NCBI GenBank assembly: GCA_002402825.1
Contig: DHGP01000017.1
Location: 37,811-87,956 of the forward strand
DNA length: 50,146 nucleotides
From: Firmicutes bacterium UBA4795
GTDB taxonomy: Bacteria; Bacillota; Desulfotomaculia; Desulfotomaculales; Nap2-2B
Direction of reading: 5' to 3'
Shown: piece by piece, positions 30,485 to 38,879 of the stretch
Layout: each line of letters starts with the position of its first letter
Position numbering within the stretch: the first letter of the stretch is position 1
The notes under the pieces: model-generated
The model's input: only the letters and a program-made list of their open reading frames with translations
The model's database searches: none
Told to the model about the DNA's origin: nothing
Position numbers and translations under genes: made by a program

Positions 30485-31714
30485 TTATACCACAATTCCG
30501 GTCAGAACGCAAATACCTTTCTCTTGCCTCACGGCAACATCTGTCCGAATGATCGCCCGGATCAGTGTCTGGTCGGAAGCGAAGGCAGAAACAGCCTTGC
30601 CCTTGGCTTCATCCCAAAAACTGGCACTGTCGGACGCTGCTAGCGTTATTTCTTGCCAAATTGCCAGCGCAATTTGGGCCCCGTCTATGCAATATAGCTC
30701 GGTTTCGTCACCGCCTGCGCCCAGGCCAGCCGGCACAATGCTGCTGTATAAAACCGGAAGCCCATATAAGCGGTCAACAGGAGATCCGGTTAGGTCGCTG
30801 ATTAGAATGGGCCGTCCGTTGCCGTCTTTCAGCTTTAGAAGTGTGCCTTTTGTTCTTGGATTTGCAATCCAGCAGGTAGGGTTTGCATTTTCCGCCTGCA
30901 CTGCTATCAGGCAGTCGGTTATCTTGTCTGTGCTAACTGCCCCACCGCTGGCTATTTCTGTAATGCCCTGCCAGTTGCGAATCCCCAAAGGTTCGCTGGC
31001 TGCGCCCTGGCCGCGCAAATAGCCTGCGTCAGCAGCCAGGCTCAAAGCTTCGGTTAGATCGTCTCTTATTACCTGTTCCCCAGCCCCGGAACTATCGGCC
31101 AGAAGCTCATTCGACACCGGTATTAAAGCCCCCAATTTGTGGGGAGACAACCGAATCTGTCCGAATTCAGGATTACTGGCAGATATTTCCTGGCTCTCAC
31201 TCAACCAATAAGCCGTGGACCTGCTGGTTTTTTTCGGCAGTGGCAGCCCACCAGTGCCAGCAGGGTTATATCTCCTAATGCCTGGAATTCTGGCAAAAAT
31301 TAGTTGAGGCACCAGCATACCGATTAACTCGCCGGCAGCACTATCTGATACAAGGTAGCCGCCCGCAACGTCACTTGCCGCCATCATACCTCTTTGCTCT
31401 AATTCGGCATTGCGCCAATCGCCTGTAACCAATGCACGGATCGCACGCCGGAAAGAAAATTTATCTTTGGGTTCACCAAATTGCATATTGTTACCACCTC
31501 GTCTTAAAGTATTGTCGTCGTCAAATGGGCCTTGGGTCATCCGAGGGTCAAAACTCTGACGGATGTAGTTGTTGCACATGTCAGCTTTTTCCATCAAGCT
31601 GTTGAATTTATTTTCCTCACCGGGAGTTAAATCCCGCTTTTCGGCCTCGGCTTTATCTAATATTTGCCGGGCTTCGGCCAGTAATTCATCACGCTGTTTT
31701 TTTGTCGCTTGCAT
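30485..31714 (-). CDS. HK97-fold phage major capsid protein
   Basis: A 409-residue capsid protein with the usual two-part plan: an N-terminal charged helical delta-like region (residues 1-75, LLAEARQILDKAEAEKRDLT) and the HK97 core starting near AASDVAGGYLVSDSAAGELI, with LPLPKKTSRSTAYWLSESQ and a central TDCLIAVQAENANPTCWIAN, then LYGLPVLYSS. No protease gene is present, so the delta region may stay attached or be cut by a helper's enzyme. The ATG has AGGAGAG about 8 nt upstream. It has its own consensus promoter (31908-31936) and a 190-nt structured leader. It is the last gene of the minus-strand operon. Confidence 0.93.
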   Translation of the reverse strand: MQATKKQRDELLAEARQILDKAEAEKRDLTPGEENKFNSLMEKADMCNNYIRQSFDPRMTQGPFDDDNTLRRGGNNMQFGEPKDKFSFRRAIRALVTGDWRNAELEQRGMMAASDVAGGYLVSDSAAGELIGMLVPQLIFARIPGIRRYNPAGTGGLPLPKKTSRSTAYWLSESQEISASNPEFGQIRLSPHKLGALIPVSNELLADSSGAGEQVIRDDLTEALSLAADAGYLRGQGAASEPLGIRNWQGITEIASGGAVSTDKITDCLIAVQAENANPTCWIANPRTKGTLLKLKDGNGRPILISDLTGSPVDRLYGLPVLYSSIVPAGLGAGGDETELYCIDGAQIALAIWQEITLAASDSASFWDEAKGKAVSAFASDQTLIRAIIRTDVAVRQEKGICVLTGIVV

Positions 31715-31737
31715 GATCTCGCTCTCCTTTTATCCTC

Positions 31738-31900
31738 CCTGTCGCTTTAAAAACGAAAAAGCGGCAAGAATCACAAATTAGGCTTTTACAAAGCCCGTTT
31801 TTGCTTTTCCAACCGCCGCGCCCCGCTAAGGTCGGTCTGCACACCGGCAAACTCTCAGGTTTTCGCCCCGTCCACCTGTAAGTTTACCGGTATTTTCAAT
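31738..31900 (-). promoter_or_regulatory. Structured 5' leader of the capsid gene
   Basis: The transcript from 31908-31936 would carry an 11-bp stem (31881-31891 with 31843-31853, one G-U) enclosing a CAGGT/ACCTG hairpin. A CCGACC/GGTTGG stem (31830-31835 with 31809-31814) encloses GCG/CGC, then come GGCTTT/AAAGCC and CGCTTT/AAAGCG hairpins just before the ribosome site. I do not recognise a known riboswitch or ribozyme. Confidence 0.6.
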
Positions 31901-31907
31901 TAGTCAT

Positions 31908-31936
31908 ATTATAGCATTGAATTTAATTTTTGTCAA
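31908..31936 (-). promoter_or_regulatory. Perfect consensus promoter of the capsid gene
   Basis: Minus-strand TTGACA (31931-31936), 17 nt, TATAAT (31908-31913). The -35 box overlaps the last codons of the upstream gene. Confidence 0.85.
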
Positions 31937-32354
31937 TCTCTGCCGTCCACTCGTCGCCACCGCCGGGGGTTATCCCTTTGTTTAGCATATTTAAATCTTT
32001 ATTACCCTGGGCAACGTCTAGTAGGTGATCGTCCATTAAGATAGCCAGGTCGTTTAAAAACTCGGCCACTGCCGGGGTGCTTTTTGTAAAGCCGTCGCGC
32101 CATTCCATAAACATCCGCTTAAGTACTGTCAATTCCGTTGCGGTAAAGTCAGGTAAGGACACAAACTCAACTCCGGTTATTTTCACGCCAGGCGCGGCGA
32201 TCCGTCTGGTCGCTTCGAGTTCGCACAAGGCAGCAAGTGCATCAAAGAATTCCCGCACCGGGGAGCGCAGCCCCTGCCCGCCCGCATAAGCTGAAAATAC
32301 CTGTTCAAGCTGTTTTAAATGGTTGATTGTGATATTGGCTAAGTTAATTTTCAA
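31923..32354 (-). CDS. Hypothetical phage-type protein, 143 residues
   Basis: Starts at a TTG whose TTGA overlaps the stop of the upstream gene, with GGAGG 7 nt away; an earlier start would lack a site. The product is largely helical (INHLKQLEQVFSAYAGGQGL, TATELTVLKRMFMEWRDGFT, AVAEFLNDLAILMDDHLLDV) and acidic toward the end. It lies between the terminase region and the capsid gene, where scaffold or head-completion proteins often lie, but I cannot assign a family. Confidence 0.75.
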   Translation of the reverse strand: MKINLANITINHLKQLEQVFSAYAGGQGLRSPVREFFDALAALCELEATRRIAAPGVKITGVEFVSLPDFTATELTVLKRMFMEWRDGFTKSTPAVAEFLNDLAILMDDHLLDVAQGNKDLNMLNKGITPGGGDEWTAEIDKN

Positions 32355-32884
32355 CTTTCTTCCTCCTTTTCGCCGGTAATTTTCGTTAAAATAGCTCGCA
32401 ATTCTTTTTCTGCCGCTGGGCCTAACAGTCTTGCCTGCCGTTCCAGCTTCCCCAGTTCCTCCGGCCAAGGCTTTTCGCCATGGTAGGGTTCCCGGCCCTC
32501 AGTGTGCCAGTTGTGCAATGTTTTTAGGTAACCTTTCCGCAAGTGTAAATTGCGCACCCACCTGGCCAAAATCATGTTTCGTTCCGCTTCTTTAACTTCA
32601 CCGGCACGGATCAAAAGTTCCCAATCCTCTTCCCCTGGCAGCCCTTCAATGTCCGGGTGTTCGTAGGCCCACCAGCCGCCGGGCCTCGTTCCGGGGTATC
32701 CTTCAAGCCACTCCTTGTTTAAAAATTCGTGTTTGTGCGCGTACCATGCCGCCCGCCGTTCCAGGGGGCTATGCCAGATGGTGCTGTTTTTATCAACCGT
32801 CCGGGAACGGTCTAAAATTAAGTCCAGCGATCGCTGGCCGTCTAATAATTCCCGTTTTTTGCGTCTGCGTCTTTTTATCGCCAT
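32351..32884 (-). CDS. Hypothetical protein next to small terminase, 177 residues
   Basis: Very basic N-terminus (MAIKRRRRKKRELLDGQRSL), then a tryptophan-rich part (SPLERRAAWYAHKHEF, GTRPGGWWAYEHP) and a helical C-terminus ending in KITGEKEEES. No family recognised. The basic tail suggests DNA binding. It starts 5 nt after the terS stop and is coupled to the next gene by a 4-nt overlap, so it belongs to the packaging/head set. Confidence 0.75.
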   Translation of the reverse strand: MAIKRRRRKKRELLDGQRSLDLILDRSRTVDKNSTIWHSPLERRAAWYAHKHEFLNKEWLEGYPGTRPGGWWAYEHPDIEGLPGEEDWELLIRAGEVKEAERNMILARWVRNLHLRKGYLKTLHNWHTEGREPYHGEKPWPEELGKLERQARLLGPAAEKELRAILTKITGEKEEES

Positions 32885-32888
32885 CTTA

Positions 32889-33206
32889 TCACCTTCCCGC
32901 TGGCCGGCCTACCGCGCCCGGCGGTTCTATGTCCAGGCCAAGTTGACGCCATGCCTTCAAAAGTACTAATTTTTGATCCTTCTCAATCTGCAAGCCGGGG
33001 TGTGGCCGCCTACGACCGGAGGGGTCAGTGATAATCAGCCCGTCCCGGTCAACTTCTGCGCGGGCAGCCTGGATGCGGTCCCAGGCCTCAAGCGCAACTT
33101 GCAATAAGACCAGGCCGTCCATTTCCATTACCCAGCCCTCTGTAATGTTTTGCCAAATTTTTTTTGACTCTTTGCTTAGGTGTCGTGGTGGTTTGTTGTT
33201 AAGCAT
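32889..33206 (-). CDS. P27-family phage terminase small subunit
   Basis: A 105-residue protein: PRHLSKESKKIWQNITEGW at the N-terminus, a helical LQVALEAWDRIQAARAEVD and DGLIITDPSGRRRPHPGLQI, then QKLVLLKAWRQLGLDIEP. This is the pattern of P27-type small terminases, which recognise the packaging site and load the large terminase. No large terminase gene follows. The ATG has GGGAGGA 7 nt upstream. Between it and the next upstream gene (33207-33329) I see only doubtful short frames. Confidence 0.85.
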   Translation of the reverse strand: MLNNKPPRHLSKESKKIWQNITEGWVMEMDGLVLLQVALEAWDRIQAARAEVDRDGLIITDPSGRRRPHPGLQIEKDQKLVLLKAWRQLGLDIEPPGAVGRPAGR

Positions 33207-33329
33207 TGGTAATTCCTCCCAACATTCAACATGTGCATTGTCTGGTTTCTCTCACGCGAAGCTGCCATGCCGACCTTTGGAATGAAGTTGTCTGGAAATA
33301 ACAAGCCCCCCTGGGTATACTTCCCAGCT

Positions 33330-33608
33330 TCACTCCTCCGGCCAGAAAGAAGGACAGCCCGTAACAACCTTTACTACTTCGCCGTCCATTTCTTGTTGTA
33401 TGTACTCAATGCCTGCCGGCTCTTCTTCCGGCCAGATACATAAACACTGCCAGCAAACTTTCAAACATTGCCAGCACAGGCTTTCCGGTTTTCCAAATAC
33501 GCCGCAAACTTTCTGACTATTTTTTCCCACACTACCCGGCAGTCCGTGCAATTCCCAAAATTTTTCTGAATCAGCTTCCAGGAGTTCGAGTAAGTCCCGT
33601 ATCGCCAA
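33330..33608 (-). CDS. Small cysteine-rich frame, up to 92 residues (doubtful start)
   Basis: The 3' part outside the overlapping gene reads CWQCLKVCWQCLCIWPEEEP, ending PSFWPEE, with five cysteines in CxxC-like spacing that could bind zinc. The first half overlaps the ArpU-like gene in another frame. No convincing ribosome site was found. It may be a real small gene starting inside the neighbour or a chance frame. Confidence 0.35.
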   Translation of the reverse strand: MAIRDLLELLEADSEKFWELHGLPGSVGKNSQKVCGVFGKPESLCWQCLKVCWQCLCIWPEEEPAGIEYIQQEMDGEVVKVVTGCPSFWPEE

Positions 33609-33868
33609 ACGAGGGTCACCAGCTTTCTTTCACGAATGGATAACGTTTCCATAAACTCAGGCACGGCCAGCATATCCGCTTGTCTTTCTCCTAATTCTAA
33701 CAGTTTTCTTGTTTTTCTGCCAGTTGGATCGCCAGGTGAATTGCCACCCCGCACGATAACGTAAGCCTCCTGCCGGTAGGCGTGAAGAATATCCTCCCTG
33801 GCCTGCTGAAGCTGCGCCCAAAGACCGGGGTAATTACTTAAAATAAACGCCGCCCTTTTGGTCTCCAC
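33461..33868 (-). CDS. ArpU/RinA-like phage late transcription regulator
   Basis: A 135-residue protein with the block RGGNSPGDPTGRKTRKLLEL and a C-terminal sigma-like helix-turn-helix stretch (LSIRERKLVTLVWRYGTYSN, WKLIQKNFGNCT), as in phage proteins of the ArpU/RinA type that turn on late genes. It precedes the terminase and capsid genes, where this regulator is expected. The start ATG lies directly before the upstream gene's stop region. Confidence 0.65.
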   Translation of the reverse strand: METKRAAFILSNYPGLWAQLQQAREDILHAYRQEAYVIVRGGNSPGDPTGRKTRKLLELGERQADMLAVPEFMETLSIRERKLVTLVWRYGTYSNSWKLIQKNFGNCTDCRVVWEKIVRKFAAYLENRKACAGNV

Positions 33869-33871
33869 TGT

Positions 33872-34222
33872 CTACCTCCTCAGCTCGATCAGCCCCTCTT
33901 GAACGGCCCGCAGGAGTGTGTACAGTTGCAATTCTGACCACCGCTCAGAAAAAGAGGAAGGGCACATGCCGGCTTTTTGCGCCAGGGCCACATTCAACAG
34001 AACCTTTTTCCCTGCTTTTTCTTTGAGTTCACGCTTAAGCCTGCATAGGATCAGTATCTTTCGATGTTTAATTGGCAGTTCTTCTTCTACCTGACGAACG
34101 AACCCCACCCAGCCGGGAGAGGGATCCAACAGGTCAGCCTGAATCTTTTTCAAGTGCGGTCCAAAGCTTTTTTTGAATAGCGGTAAGCCAATGCTCACTT
34201 GTATTACCTCCTTATTCGGCAA
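33872..34222 (-). CDS. Hypothetical protein, 116 residues
   Basis: Overlaps the Toprim gene by 11 nt at its start, with a GGAGG site inside that gene. Content: SIGLPLFKKSFGPHLKKIQA, a central IKHRKILILCRLKRELKEK and a C-terminal helical SSFSERWSELQLYTLLRAVQ. Possibly a small DNA-binding regulator; no family recognised. Confidence 0.7.
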   Translation of the reverse strand: MPNKEVIQVSIGLPLFKKSFGPHLKKIQADLLDPSPGWVGFVRQVEEELPIKHRKILILCRLKRELKEKAGKKVLLNVALAQKAGMCPSSFSERWSELQLYTLLRAVQEGLIELRR

Positions 34223-35030
34223 GTAATTTCCGCAGCCGCTCCTGGTCCGCTTCCTGCTGCAAAAGGACTGCGTTCAATGCGGGTAAGTCCAGATTTGCTT
34301 CAATAGATTCCCTGATTTTCTCCTGGAGAACGGGCAACGGCAGCGCGTCCAGCTCTACGGCCATATCTCCGTACCGCTCTATAAACTTCTTCGCTCTGGT
34401 GTCCGTTTTTTTTGCAAAATCATGGGGCAACCGGTAGTTGATTACGTCCTGTTTGGTAAGTGCCACCTTCGTTGTTTTTGGACTTGTCCCGAAAAATAAG
34501 AAACTATCCCGCAAGTCCCGGTGAATATCTTCTCCCGAAGGATCGAAGTCTCCAAAATATAGCACGGTTGCAGGCTTGCTTTGCGCCTTTACCATGTCCG
34601 CAATGTCCTTTTTAATGCTCCAGCTATTGTATCCTCTACCAACGATCAGGGGTACTCCATACTCAGCCGTAATCTCCTCGAAAATGCCTGACAAAGCGTC
34701 TTTCTCCACCCAAACAATAACGTACCTTGGCTGTCTGTCCCAAATATCTTTTCGGTAAGCGCGTTGTACAGTTTCAAGAAAATCGGATAAGTCCCGCCAC
34801 ATGCTCACCACCCTGGGCTGCCTGATCCGATCCTCGATCCAGTCCCAGGGGATAAGTCCTTGCTGCCTGGCCTTCACCAAAGCGTTAGATAAGCGTTTGT
34901 ACTGGTTAAGGTTATTGTCAAGAAAATGCTTGCTAACTAACTGGTAATAACACTGCCGTAGGGTCATGGGGTGATATTCCTGCAATGCCTGGTAAGCAGC
35001 CTCAATCAGCTTCAGCGTTTTGTCTCGCAT
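34212..35030 (-). CDS. Toprim-domain protein (topoisomerase VI-A/Spo11-like fold)
   Basis: A 272-residue protein. The N-terminal half has a winged-helix-like part (LQEYHPMTLRQCYYQLVSKH, then YKRLSNALVKARQQGLIPW). The second half has Toprim features: VWVEKDALSGIFEEI with the acidic residue, GRGYNSWS and YFGDFDPSGEDIHRDL with the DxD-like pair. The plan resembles archaeal topoisomerase VI subunit A cut down to the catalytic core, and such proteins occur in phages and islands. No B subunit is encoded here. Its reaction is not known to me. Confidence 0.75.
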   Translation of the reverse strand: MRDKTLKLIEAAYQALQEYHPMTLRQCYYQLVSKHFLDNNLNQYKRLSNALVKARQQGLIPWDWIEDRIRQPRVVSMWRDLSDFLETVQRAYRKDIWDRQPRYVIVWVEKDALSGIFEEITAEYGVPLIVGRGYNSWSIKKDIADMVKAQSKPATVLYFGDFDPSGEDIHRDLRDSFLFFGTSPKTTKVALTKQDVINYRLPHDFAKKTDTRAKKFIERYGDMAVELDALPLPVLQEKIRESIEANLDLPALNAVLLQQEADQERLRKLLAE

Positions 35031-35230
35031 TTAATTTCTCCTTTTAGTTTTTTTATCTCCTCCAAAACACCCGGCAGCACTTCGGCAACATGCGTTAATC
35101 CCCGGCTTTGGCTCGTCCGGGCCCGCTTTATCGCTTTACCCCTCTTGATAGCCGCCGCCCATAACTCAGGGTTAAAGCTCAACAGGTGGGCCAACTCCTG
35201 CTCGTAAAGGTAAATAACGCATTTGCTCAT
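35012..35230 (-). CDS. Hypothetical protein, 72 residues
   Basis: Starts at an ATG 7 nt after the stop of the upstream gene (an earlier ATG lies inside that gene). Sequence: MSKCVIYLYEQELAHLLSFN, a basic RGKAIKRARTSQSRG and a C-terminal helix ending KKLKGEIKCETKR. It overlaps the Toprim gene start by 19 nt. No family recognised; basic, perhaps nucleic-acid binding. Confidence 0.6.
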   Translation of the reverse strand: MSKCVIYLYEQELAHLLSFNPELWAAAIKRGKAIKRARTSQSRGLTHVAEVLPGVLEEIKKLKGEIKCETKR

Positions 35231-35237
35231 TCTTATT

Positions 35238-35864
35238 TCAATCAACTTTCCGGCCACGTTTTCTGCCCTTCTTTCCCTGGCCGGCACGTTCCAGCCACTT
35301 CTCCACCGGCCACCATGTGGATCCTTTTCTCTTTATCGCGTTAGTTGCCGCAAACAGGAACTCCAGTTCTTTTGCCTGTTCGTTGGTTAGTTGCCACACT
35401 TTGCCGCCGGTTCTCTTCATGCCTGGTTGCCAGAATAGGCCGGGGTAAGCTGCGAATAGCGCCAGGTTAGCCCGTTCAAATTCTGCAACCGCCTGCCGGT
35501 ACGTTTCCATGTCACCGGCCTGGTATGCGCTGTTGACATGTTTTTCTGCCGCCTGGCAACTCTTCCACAGTTCGGGTTTGTGCAGCTTCGCCCAGGGGAT
35601 AGCGCCGAAAGGGTAATCAGCGTTTAGCCGTTCCAGGGTGTCCGCAAGGAGTTCCTGGGCCGCTTCCTGGTCGAAGGGTTCCCGGTTTTTCAGGTAAGTT
35701 ATGGCCTCCTGTTTCCTGGCCTTTAGTTCGGCCAGCAGTGGCTTTGCTTCTTCTGGTAATTGCGCCGGTAGAGTTATTTTTATTTGTCCATTAATAACGC
35801 GTAAAAAAACGTTGTATTTTTTTAATGAATCAATCAAACGGTAAATTATCAAGGTTGTATTCAC
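35238..35864 (-). CDS. TubC-N-like docking-domain protein downstream of primase
   Basis: About 208 residues. The N-terminal 60 residues (IDSLKKYNVFLRVINGQIKI, LLAELKARKQEAITYL) resemble the TubC N-terminal docking domain that is often found fused to or beside phage-type primases. The rest is helical and ends very basic (GQGKKGRKRGRKVD). The GTG at 35862-35864 has AGGA 5 nt upstream and overlaps the primase end by 35 nt; a TTG at 35837 is an alternative. Confidence 0.6.
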   Translation of the reverse strand: MNTTLIIYRLIDSLKKYNVFLRVINGQIKITLPAQLPEEAKPLLAELKARKQEAITYLKNREPFDQEAAQELLADTLERLNADYPFGAIPWAKLHKPELWKSCQAAEKHVNSAYQAGDMETYRQAVAEFERANLALFAAYPGLFWQPGMKRTGGKVWQLTNEQAKELEFLFAATNAIKRKGSTWWPVEKWLERAGQGKKGRKRGRKVD

Positions 35865-38436
35865 CCGCTTCCTGCTTGGTTTTAGACGTGTTTGGTTCTT
35901 CCCTTTCGTCGCTTCCTTCTTTTCCCAAAAAGTTATCAAAGTTACTAAAGTTAACTTTTTTCCTGTTAACTTCTACGCGAACTAGTTCCCGGGCGTTCAT
36001 ACGGAAATTTCTTAACTTTGATAACTTCGGTAACTTTTTTCCATTTTCTAACAAACCTATTCCATGTAAAAAAAGCTTATTTTCTGTGCCTCGTCGCTTC
36101 TCAAAGCCTTGTTCTTCTAGTTTGCTAACTAAGTTCTGTCGGCTTACTTGATGTTCGCCGTTTTCTTCACACCATGAAACGTAAACGGCATATAATTCTG
36201 TTACAGCTACCTTAGCCAATGAATTAATTATGCAGGTATCGTTTAAAAAGTTTGTAATTACGTCCATTTCCGTTTTATATTTTTGCGTTGCGTTTTTTAC
36301 CTCTTCGGGGGTTTCTAAGCCTTCCCGCTGCCACAATAAGCAACCTTCCACCATCCATCGTAAAATGCCCGGTAGTTCCTTTTTAAGTTTCTCCAATAAA
36401 TGCTTGTCTTGTTCATTCTCTGGAATAGTTACTTGAAACGGAATTAGCCGTATTCGCCGCCAGATAGCATGGTCGCTGCCTCTGATAACTGGTTTGTGGT
36501 TTGTTGCCAGCCAAATCTTGTGTGTCGGTTCAAAGTCCCAAAAATCCTCACGCATACGCCGGGCTTTCAACCTATCACCGCCTGTTAACTGTTTAATCAG
36601 GTTTTCAGCCAACCGCTTACCCTCCCCGCTTTCTATCACTGTAACAAGGCGCGCACCCTTTAAATCGGCCAGTTCGGTAGGATGCTGTTCGTTCTTTTTA
36701 GCCATAAGTAAATCCAAAGCTGCCGGTTTCCCGTAATTGCCCGAAGCATATAATAATGTATTCAAGAATACTGACTTACCGTTTGCGCCCTTACCGTAGG
36801 GGATGAAAAGCACCTGTTCTGAAACATCGCCGGTAAGTGAGTAACCCGTCGCTTTTTGTATATAGGAAATTAAGCCCCGGTTGCCGGCAAATATTCGCTC
36901 CAGGAAATTTAGCCATAATGGACAGGCTGCGTTTGCGTCGTATTCCACCGGGGATATTTTAGTTAATAAATCTTCCCTACGTGCCGGTTGTAACTGTCCT
37001 GTTTGAAGGCTTAACGTACCATTTTTGACATTAAACAACCAGGGGTCTTTATCTAGTTCTTCTGGCACTACAGGTATTCCCGGTTCACTTTGCGCTAAAA
37101 TAATCATTGCTTCTAACTTTTGCCGGGAAAAACATTTTATGGCCGCCTGTAACTTTTCGTTTGCGCGTTCTCTTTCTTCATTAGTTACGGCAAGAGATAA
37201 AATCTCTGCTGCCTCACTTACCATTAACTTAACCGTGTCTTTTGCTGCCCGCATAACCGCTTGTGTATTGTCAATTTCCCACCGGCTGCCATCCCAAACT
37301 AACCACTTGCGCCAGGGGTAGCAATACCGCAGGTCTTGCCCGTGTTTAGTTACTAATCTTTGGGCATTGTGAAAGTCGGTACTCGTATCGCTGGGTATGT
37401 TTCCATTTCCAAACTCAACAACCCCGGCTATTTTTTGCTTTTTGTGTGTTTTTTTACGATTGTCCCGCCAGCCGGGTTCATATATATCTCTAATATCATG
37501 CCAACTTTTAACCCGGCAGTTGTTATGATGGCATTTAGCGCCGATAGCGCCGTTTCTTAACTGAATAATAAAAGCGCTTCTGTTCTGGTGGTTCGGGTCG
37601 CCAGGGCACGGATTCAAAACCCAAACGTGACCTTGTGAGGTATCTTTTTCTTGCACTACCGGCAAATTATGACTTCGTATCCACTCAGCCAGGTTAAATT
37701 CCGTCTGATAGTTTGCCTTGTGGTTGGTCGGTCCCGGTTTAGGCAATAGACCAGCTAATTCCCTTAATTTTCCTACCGGAACGGTTTGGATATTTTCAGG
37801 TAAGGAAGTAATTTTTGCTAGTCTATGAGGTCGCTCAGGTAGGTTTTCACCTTTACAGGCCATAGTGCCATACAACTTCCAAATACGCGCTGCGTTAAAG
37901 GTGGCCGTATCTACTTTGACTGGTGGTTCACTATGAAACAGGTCTAAAACTTCCAGGCAGTTTTTAACCAACTCCCGGCTTTCGTTGTCATTCGGTAAGT
38001 CAATTCGGTAAAGCAAATGCCAGCCGTTACCGCTGTCGGCAACTACCGGGTCGGTCCACCCTTTTGATCCTAGAAAGTCTCTAATTGCCTGGGCTACTTT
38101 TTTTGCCTTCTCTTTTTCTTCATTCGTTGAAGAAATACCGGCAGGACAGCCACAATCAATATCTATAGGCAGCCAGCGCCTGGCTATAATGTCCGCGTCG
38201 CTTGTGGTATGTTTAGCACGGGTTATAATTTTATTATTTGCCCTGGCTATTAAAGCGGGATTAATCGGGTTCAGCGTTATATAAACACCTGGGACGTTTC
38301 CTGAATACCGGTTAGCCGTTTTAGTTAGCTTTTCAATGTCGTCAAAATAACCGCTTATCGTGCCGGTCGTGCCGGTATCTAAAATGCGTAGTTCTATTAC
38401 CTGGCCTGGTTTAAATAAAGCCTTCACCTGTTGCAT
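35830..38436 (-). CDS. Phage/plasmid primase-helicase (D5/P4 family)
   Basis: About 868 residues from the chosen ATG. The N-terminal primase part has the archaeo-eukaryotic motifs LPIDIDCGCPAG and ADSGNGWHLLYRID; a middle zinc-binding stretch CPGDPNHQNR and CHHNNCRVKSWHD follows. The D5 N-terminal domain leads to an SF3 helicase with Walker A PYGKGANGKSVF and the later TNHKPVIRGSDHAIWRRIRL motif. It opens and primes the element's origin. I chose the ATG with AAAGGGAG upstream; a longer frame begins 46 codons earlier within the previous gene. It is followed by a coupled TubC-N-like gene. Confidence 0.93.
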   Translation of the reverse strand: MQQVKALFKPGQVIELRILDTGTTGTISGYFDDIEKLTKTANRYSGNVPGVYITLNPINPALIARANNKIITRAKHTTSDADIIARRWLPIDIDCGCPAGISSTNEEKEKAKKVAQAIRDFLGSKGWTDPVVADSGNGWHLLYRIDLPNDNESRELVKNCLEVLDLFHSEPPVKVDTATFNAARIWKLYGTMACKGENLPERPHRLAKITSLPENIQTVPVGKLRELAGLLPKPGPTNHKANYQTEFNLAEWIRSHNLPVVQEKDTSQGHVWVLNPCPGDPNHQNRSAFIIQLRNGAIGAKCHHNNCRVKSWHDIRDIYEPGWRDNRKKTHKKQKIAGVVEFGNGNIPSDTSTDFHNAQRLVTKHGQDLRYCYPWRKWLVWDGSRWEIDNTQAVMRAAKDTVKLMVSEAAEILSLAVTNEERERANEKLQAAIKCFSRQKLEAMIILAQSEPGIPVVPEELDKDPWLFNVKNGTLSLQTGQLQPARREDLLTKISPVEYDANAACPLWLNFLERIFAGNRGLISYIQKATGYSLTGDVSEQVLFIPYGKGANGKSVFLNTLLYASGNYGKPAALDLLMAKKNEQHPTELADLKGARLVTVIESGEGKRLAENLIKQLTGGDRLKARRMREDFWDFEPTHKIWLATNHKPVIRGSDHAIWRRIRLIPFQVTIPENEQDKHLLEKLKKELPGILRWMVEGCLLWQREGLETPEEVKNATQKYKTEMDVITNFLNDTCIINSLAKVAVTELYAVYVSWCEENGEHQVSRQNLVSKLEEQGFEKRRGTENKLFLHGIGLLENGKKLPKLSKLRNFRMNARELVRVEVNRKKVNFSNFDNFLGKEGSDEREEPNTSKTKQEAGEYNLDNLPFD

Positions 38437-38677
38437 AAAGTCTTTTCTCCCTTTGGTAATTGGGCATCCAGCCTCCGGATTTTTCCGCCGGTTCTGGTTG
38501 CTGCAGGCTGGCCTGCTCTTGCTCGTCCAGCCAGGCCAACAGGGTTGACCGTCTAAGTAAAACCCTTCTACCAATTTTTACATGCGGGAGTATTTTGCGC
38601 CGGGCTAAATCATAAACACTCCAGGTTGATATACCCAAAATGGCCGCCGCTTCACCGGCTGTTATCGTTTCGCGCAT
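38411..38677 (-). CDS. Excisionase/AlpA-type helix-turn-helix protein, 88 residues
   Basis: The N-terminal 55 residues are a winged helix (TAGEAAAILGISTWSVYDLA, LPHVKIGRRVLLRRSTLLAW); the rest is polar and ends in YATGEGFI. It overlaps both neighbours (16 nt upstream, 26 nt downstream), so it sits in a tight operon with the primase. It may regulate the operon or aid excision. Confidence 0.8.
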   Translation of the reverse strand: MRETITAGEAAAILGISTWSVYDLARRKILPHVKIGRRVLLRRSTLLAWLDEQEQASLQQPEPAEKSGGWMPNYQREKRLYATGEGFI

Positions 38678-38850
38678 TTTGGAGCCTCCTCCAACAGTTC
38701 CTCAATGGCACTCTTCGAGATAACTACACGCTTCCCCAGCTTAACTCCCCGCAGTTCGCCTTGTCTGATCATTTTCCGAATTTTTCCCGGCGAAAGTCCT
38801 ATTAGGTTAGAAACTTCCTTCACCGAGAAAGCCAGTTTTTCAATACTCAT
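38662..38850 (-). CDS. Helix-turn-helix regulator, 62 residues
   Basis: First gene of the main minus-strand operon. LAFSVKEVSNLIGLSPGKIR, then MIRQGELRGVKLGKRVVIS is a MerR/Xis-type DNA-binding domain. The ATG has AGAGGTGA 9 nt upstream; the open frame extends 28 codons further with no site. A 17-bp palindrome lies 30 nt upstream of the start, so autoregulation is plausible. Confidence 0.8.
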   Translation of the reverse strand: MSIEKLAFSVKEVSNLIGLSPGKIRKMIRQGELRGVKLGKRVVISKSAIEELLEEAPKCAKR

Positions 38851-38879
38851 TTTTACGTCACCTCTGAAAGTTTCTATTG

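Noticed and set aside
33176..33367. 63-codon frame between the ArpU-like and terS genes
   Set aside because: Its start overlaps other frames, no ribosome site is evident, and the sequence (ending LTTNHHDT) overlaps the terS start region.
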